From Gordius sp. MW1 (lineage: Eukaryota; Nematomorpha; Gordioida; Gordea; Gordiidae): a stretch of DNA of 64,000 bases. Shown here piece by piece: positions 63,339-64,000 of the stretch (its first letter is position 1; the number at the start of each line of letters is the position of its first letter). Under the pieces are notes generated by a model that worked only from the letters and a program-made list of their open reading frames with translations, had not been told where the DNA came from and searched no databases. Both the position numbers and the translations under genes were made by a program. The stretch is from assembly GCA_964036665.1 (NCBI GenBank), contig OZ038532.1:12976537-13040536 (forward strand). Reading direction: 5' to 3'.

Positions 63339-64000
63339 GATACAACAATCTAATCGCAACAATAAAACGTTGTCTTTTGTCAAAATGATAGTTCTCGCAG
63401 CTTAAACCTCTTTGCGGAAGTCAATCGAGGGTAATAGGATTCTCAAATTGGCTTACTTTTATATATTTTTTTACGCTCTTTCACATAGAATCGAAAAAAA
63501 TAAATATTTTTACCTCAAAATTTTTCACATATTTTTCTTTGAACTGTATTCATCCGATGATTGTCGTTTTCAGACGTGGTTTTTATGATCCCAAGTAAAA
63601 ATTTATCAGAATCTAAAAACTATTACTTTGAAATCATGATCGCATAGAGCCATTTTCAAAAATTAAGCACTCACGTTGCGATACAACAAACTAATCGCAA
63701 CAATAAAACGTTGTCTTATGTCAAAATGAATAGTTCTGGCAGCTTAAAACCTCTTTTCGGAAGTAAATCGAGGATAATAGGATCCTCAAATTGGCTTACT
63801 TTTATATATTTTTTCATGCTCTTTCACATAGAATCAAAAAAAATAAATATTTTTACCTCAAAATTTTTCACATATTTTTCTTTCAACTGTATGCATCCGA
63901 TGAAAGTTGTCGTTTTCAGACGTGGTTTCGATGATAAAAAGTAAAAATTTATCAGAATCAGAAAACTATTACTTTGAAATCATGATCGCATAGTGCATTT
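63339..64000 (+). repeat. Incomplete cassette B1-A1 cut by the window edge
   Basis: A B1 copy (GCTTAAACCTC, CCGATGATTGTCG) is followed by an A1 copy with GGATCC at 63780-63785 and a GATGATAAAAAG tail. The window ends inside the A1 tail at AGTGCATTT, so the array continues beyond the right edge just as it does beyond the left. Confidence 0.85.

Larger units (their letters stand above)
1..64000. repeat. Satellite array, ~345-bp monomer, head to tail
   Basis: The same approximately 345-bp sequence recurs from the first to the last base, always in the same orientation, giving about 185 copies. Successive landmarks such as GTTGCGAT (for example at 2121, 2466 and 2811) are spaced 345 bp apart, apart from shortened variants. 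Neighbouring copies differ by scattered substitutions and small indels, while copies several monomers apart are often nearly identical, the usual signature of higher-order repeat organisation and unequal exchange. One hand-counted copy is about 29% G+C. I found no inverted monomer and no interrupting gene. Known biology: arrays like this form eukaryotic centromeric or pericentromeric heterochromatin. The exact chromosomal role, family name and species cannot be told from the sequence. Confidence 0.98.

Noticed and set aside
1-64000. CRISPR array
   Set aside because: The repeat-to-repeat distance is 345 bp and the intervening sequence is itself conserved, not unique spacers of about 30-40 bp. 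There are no cas genes.
1-64000. Inverted monomers or a change in array orientation
   Set aside because: I looked for the reverse complement of the class landmarks and saw all monomers in one orientation throughout.

Overview
The whole window is one uninterrupted tandem array of an AT-rich satellite DNA. The basic monomer is about 345 bp, so roughly 185 copies lie head to tail in one orientation. I find no credible protein-coding gene, RNA gene, transposon or CRISPR array. Every open reading frame is a recurring frame of the monomer. The only clearly foreign DNA is a 69-bp patch at 104-172. A hand count of one monomer gives about 29% G+C with 12 CpG dinucleotides. An array of this size and monomer length points to a eukaryotic centromeric, pericentromeric or other heterochromatic satellite. 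The lack of CpG depletion fits a genome with little CpG methylation, as in many insects and nematodes. I do not recognise the satellite family and name no species.

Monomers fall into two main classes, told apart by diagnostic bases in their first half. Class A has ATGAATAGTTCTGGC, then TTTTCGGAAGTAAATCGAGGA, then TTTTTTCATGCTC (the middle string is given in two overlapping parts in the features). Class B has ATGATAGTTCTCGC, TTTGCGGAAGTCAATCGAGG and TTTTTTTACGCTC. A shortened class C (about 321 bp) is an A monomer that lost 25 bp between two ATATTTTT direct repeats. The second half of the monomer carries independent variants (GATAAAAAG or GATCCCAAG; AGTGCATTTTTG or AGAGCCATTTTC) that combine freely with A and B heads.

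Layout. (1) 1 to about 19.5 kb: mostly A-B dimers of 690 bp, with repeated multi-monomer blocks at offsets of 2415, 5519 and 6212 bp. (2) About 19.5-23.1 kb: a transitional set with a run of four consecutive A monomers. (3) About 23.1-46.7 kb: a four-monomer higher-order cassette C-B1-A1-B2 of about 1350 bp, whose A1 member carries a GGATCC site, plus nested duplications at offsets of 4444, 2732 and 1715 bp. (4) About 46.7-51.2 kb: return of the region-2 monomer types, including a virtually perfect 1350-bp tandem duplication. (5) 51.2-64 kb: the C-B1-A1-B2 cassette again, with a 3736-bp-offset duplication. Regions 2 and early 3 are related in order to region 4 and early 5 at a distance of about 27 kb, so a still larger period may exist.

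The most conserved local structure is a 27-bp dyad in nearly every monomer (8-bp arms GTTGCGAT and ATCGCAAC around an 11-base loop). It is a candidate protein-binding site; that function is inference only.
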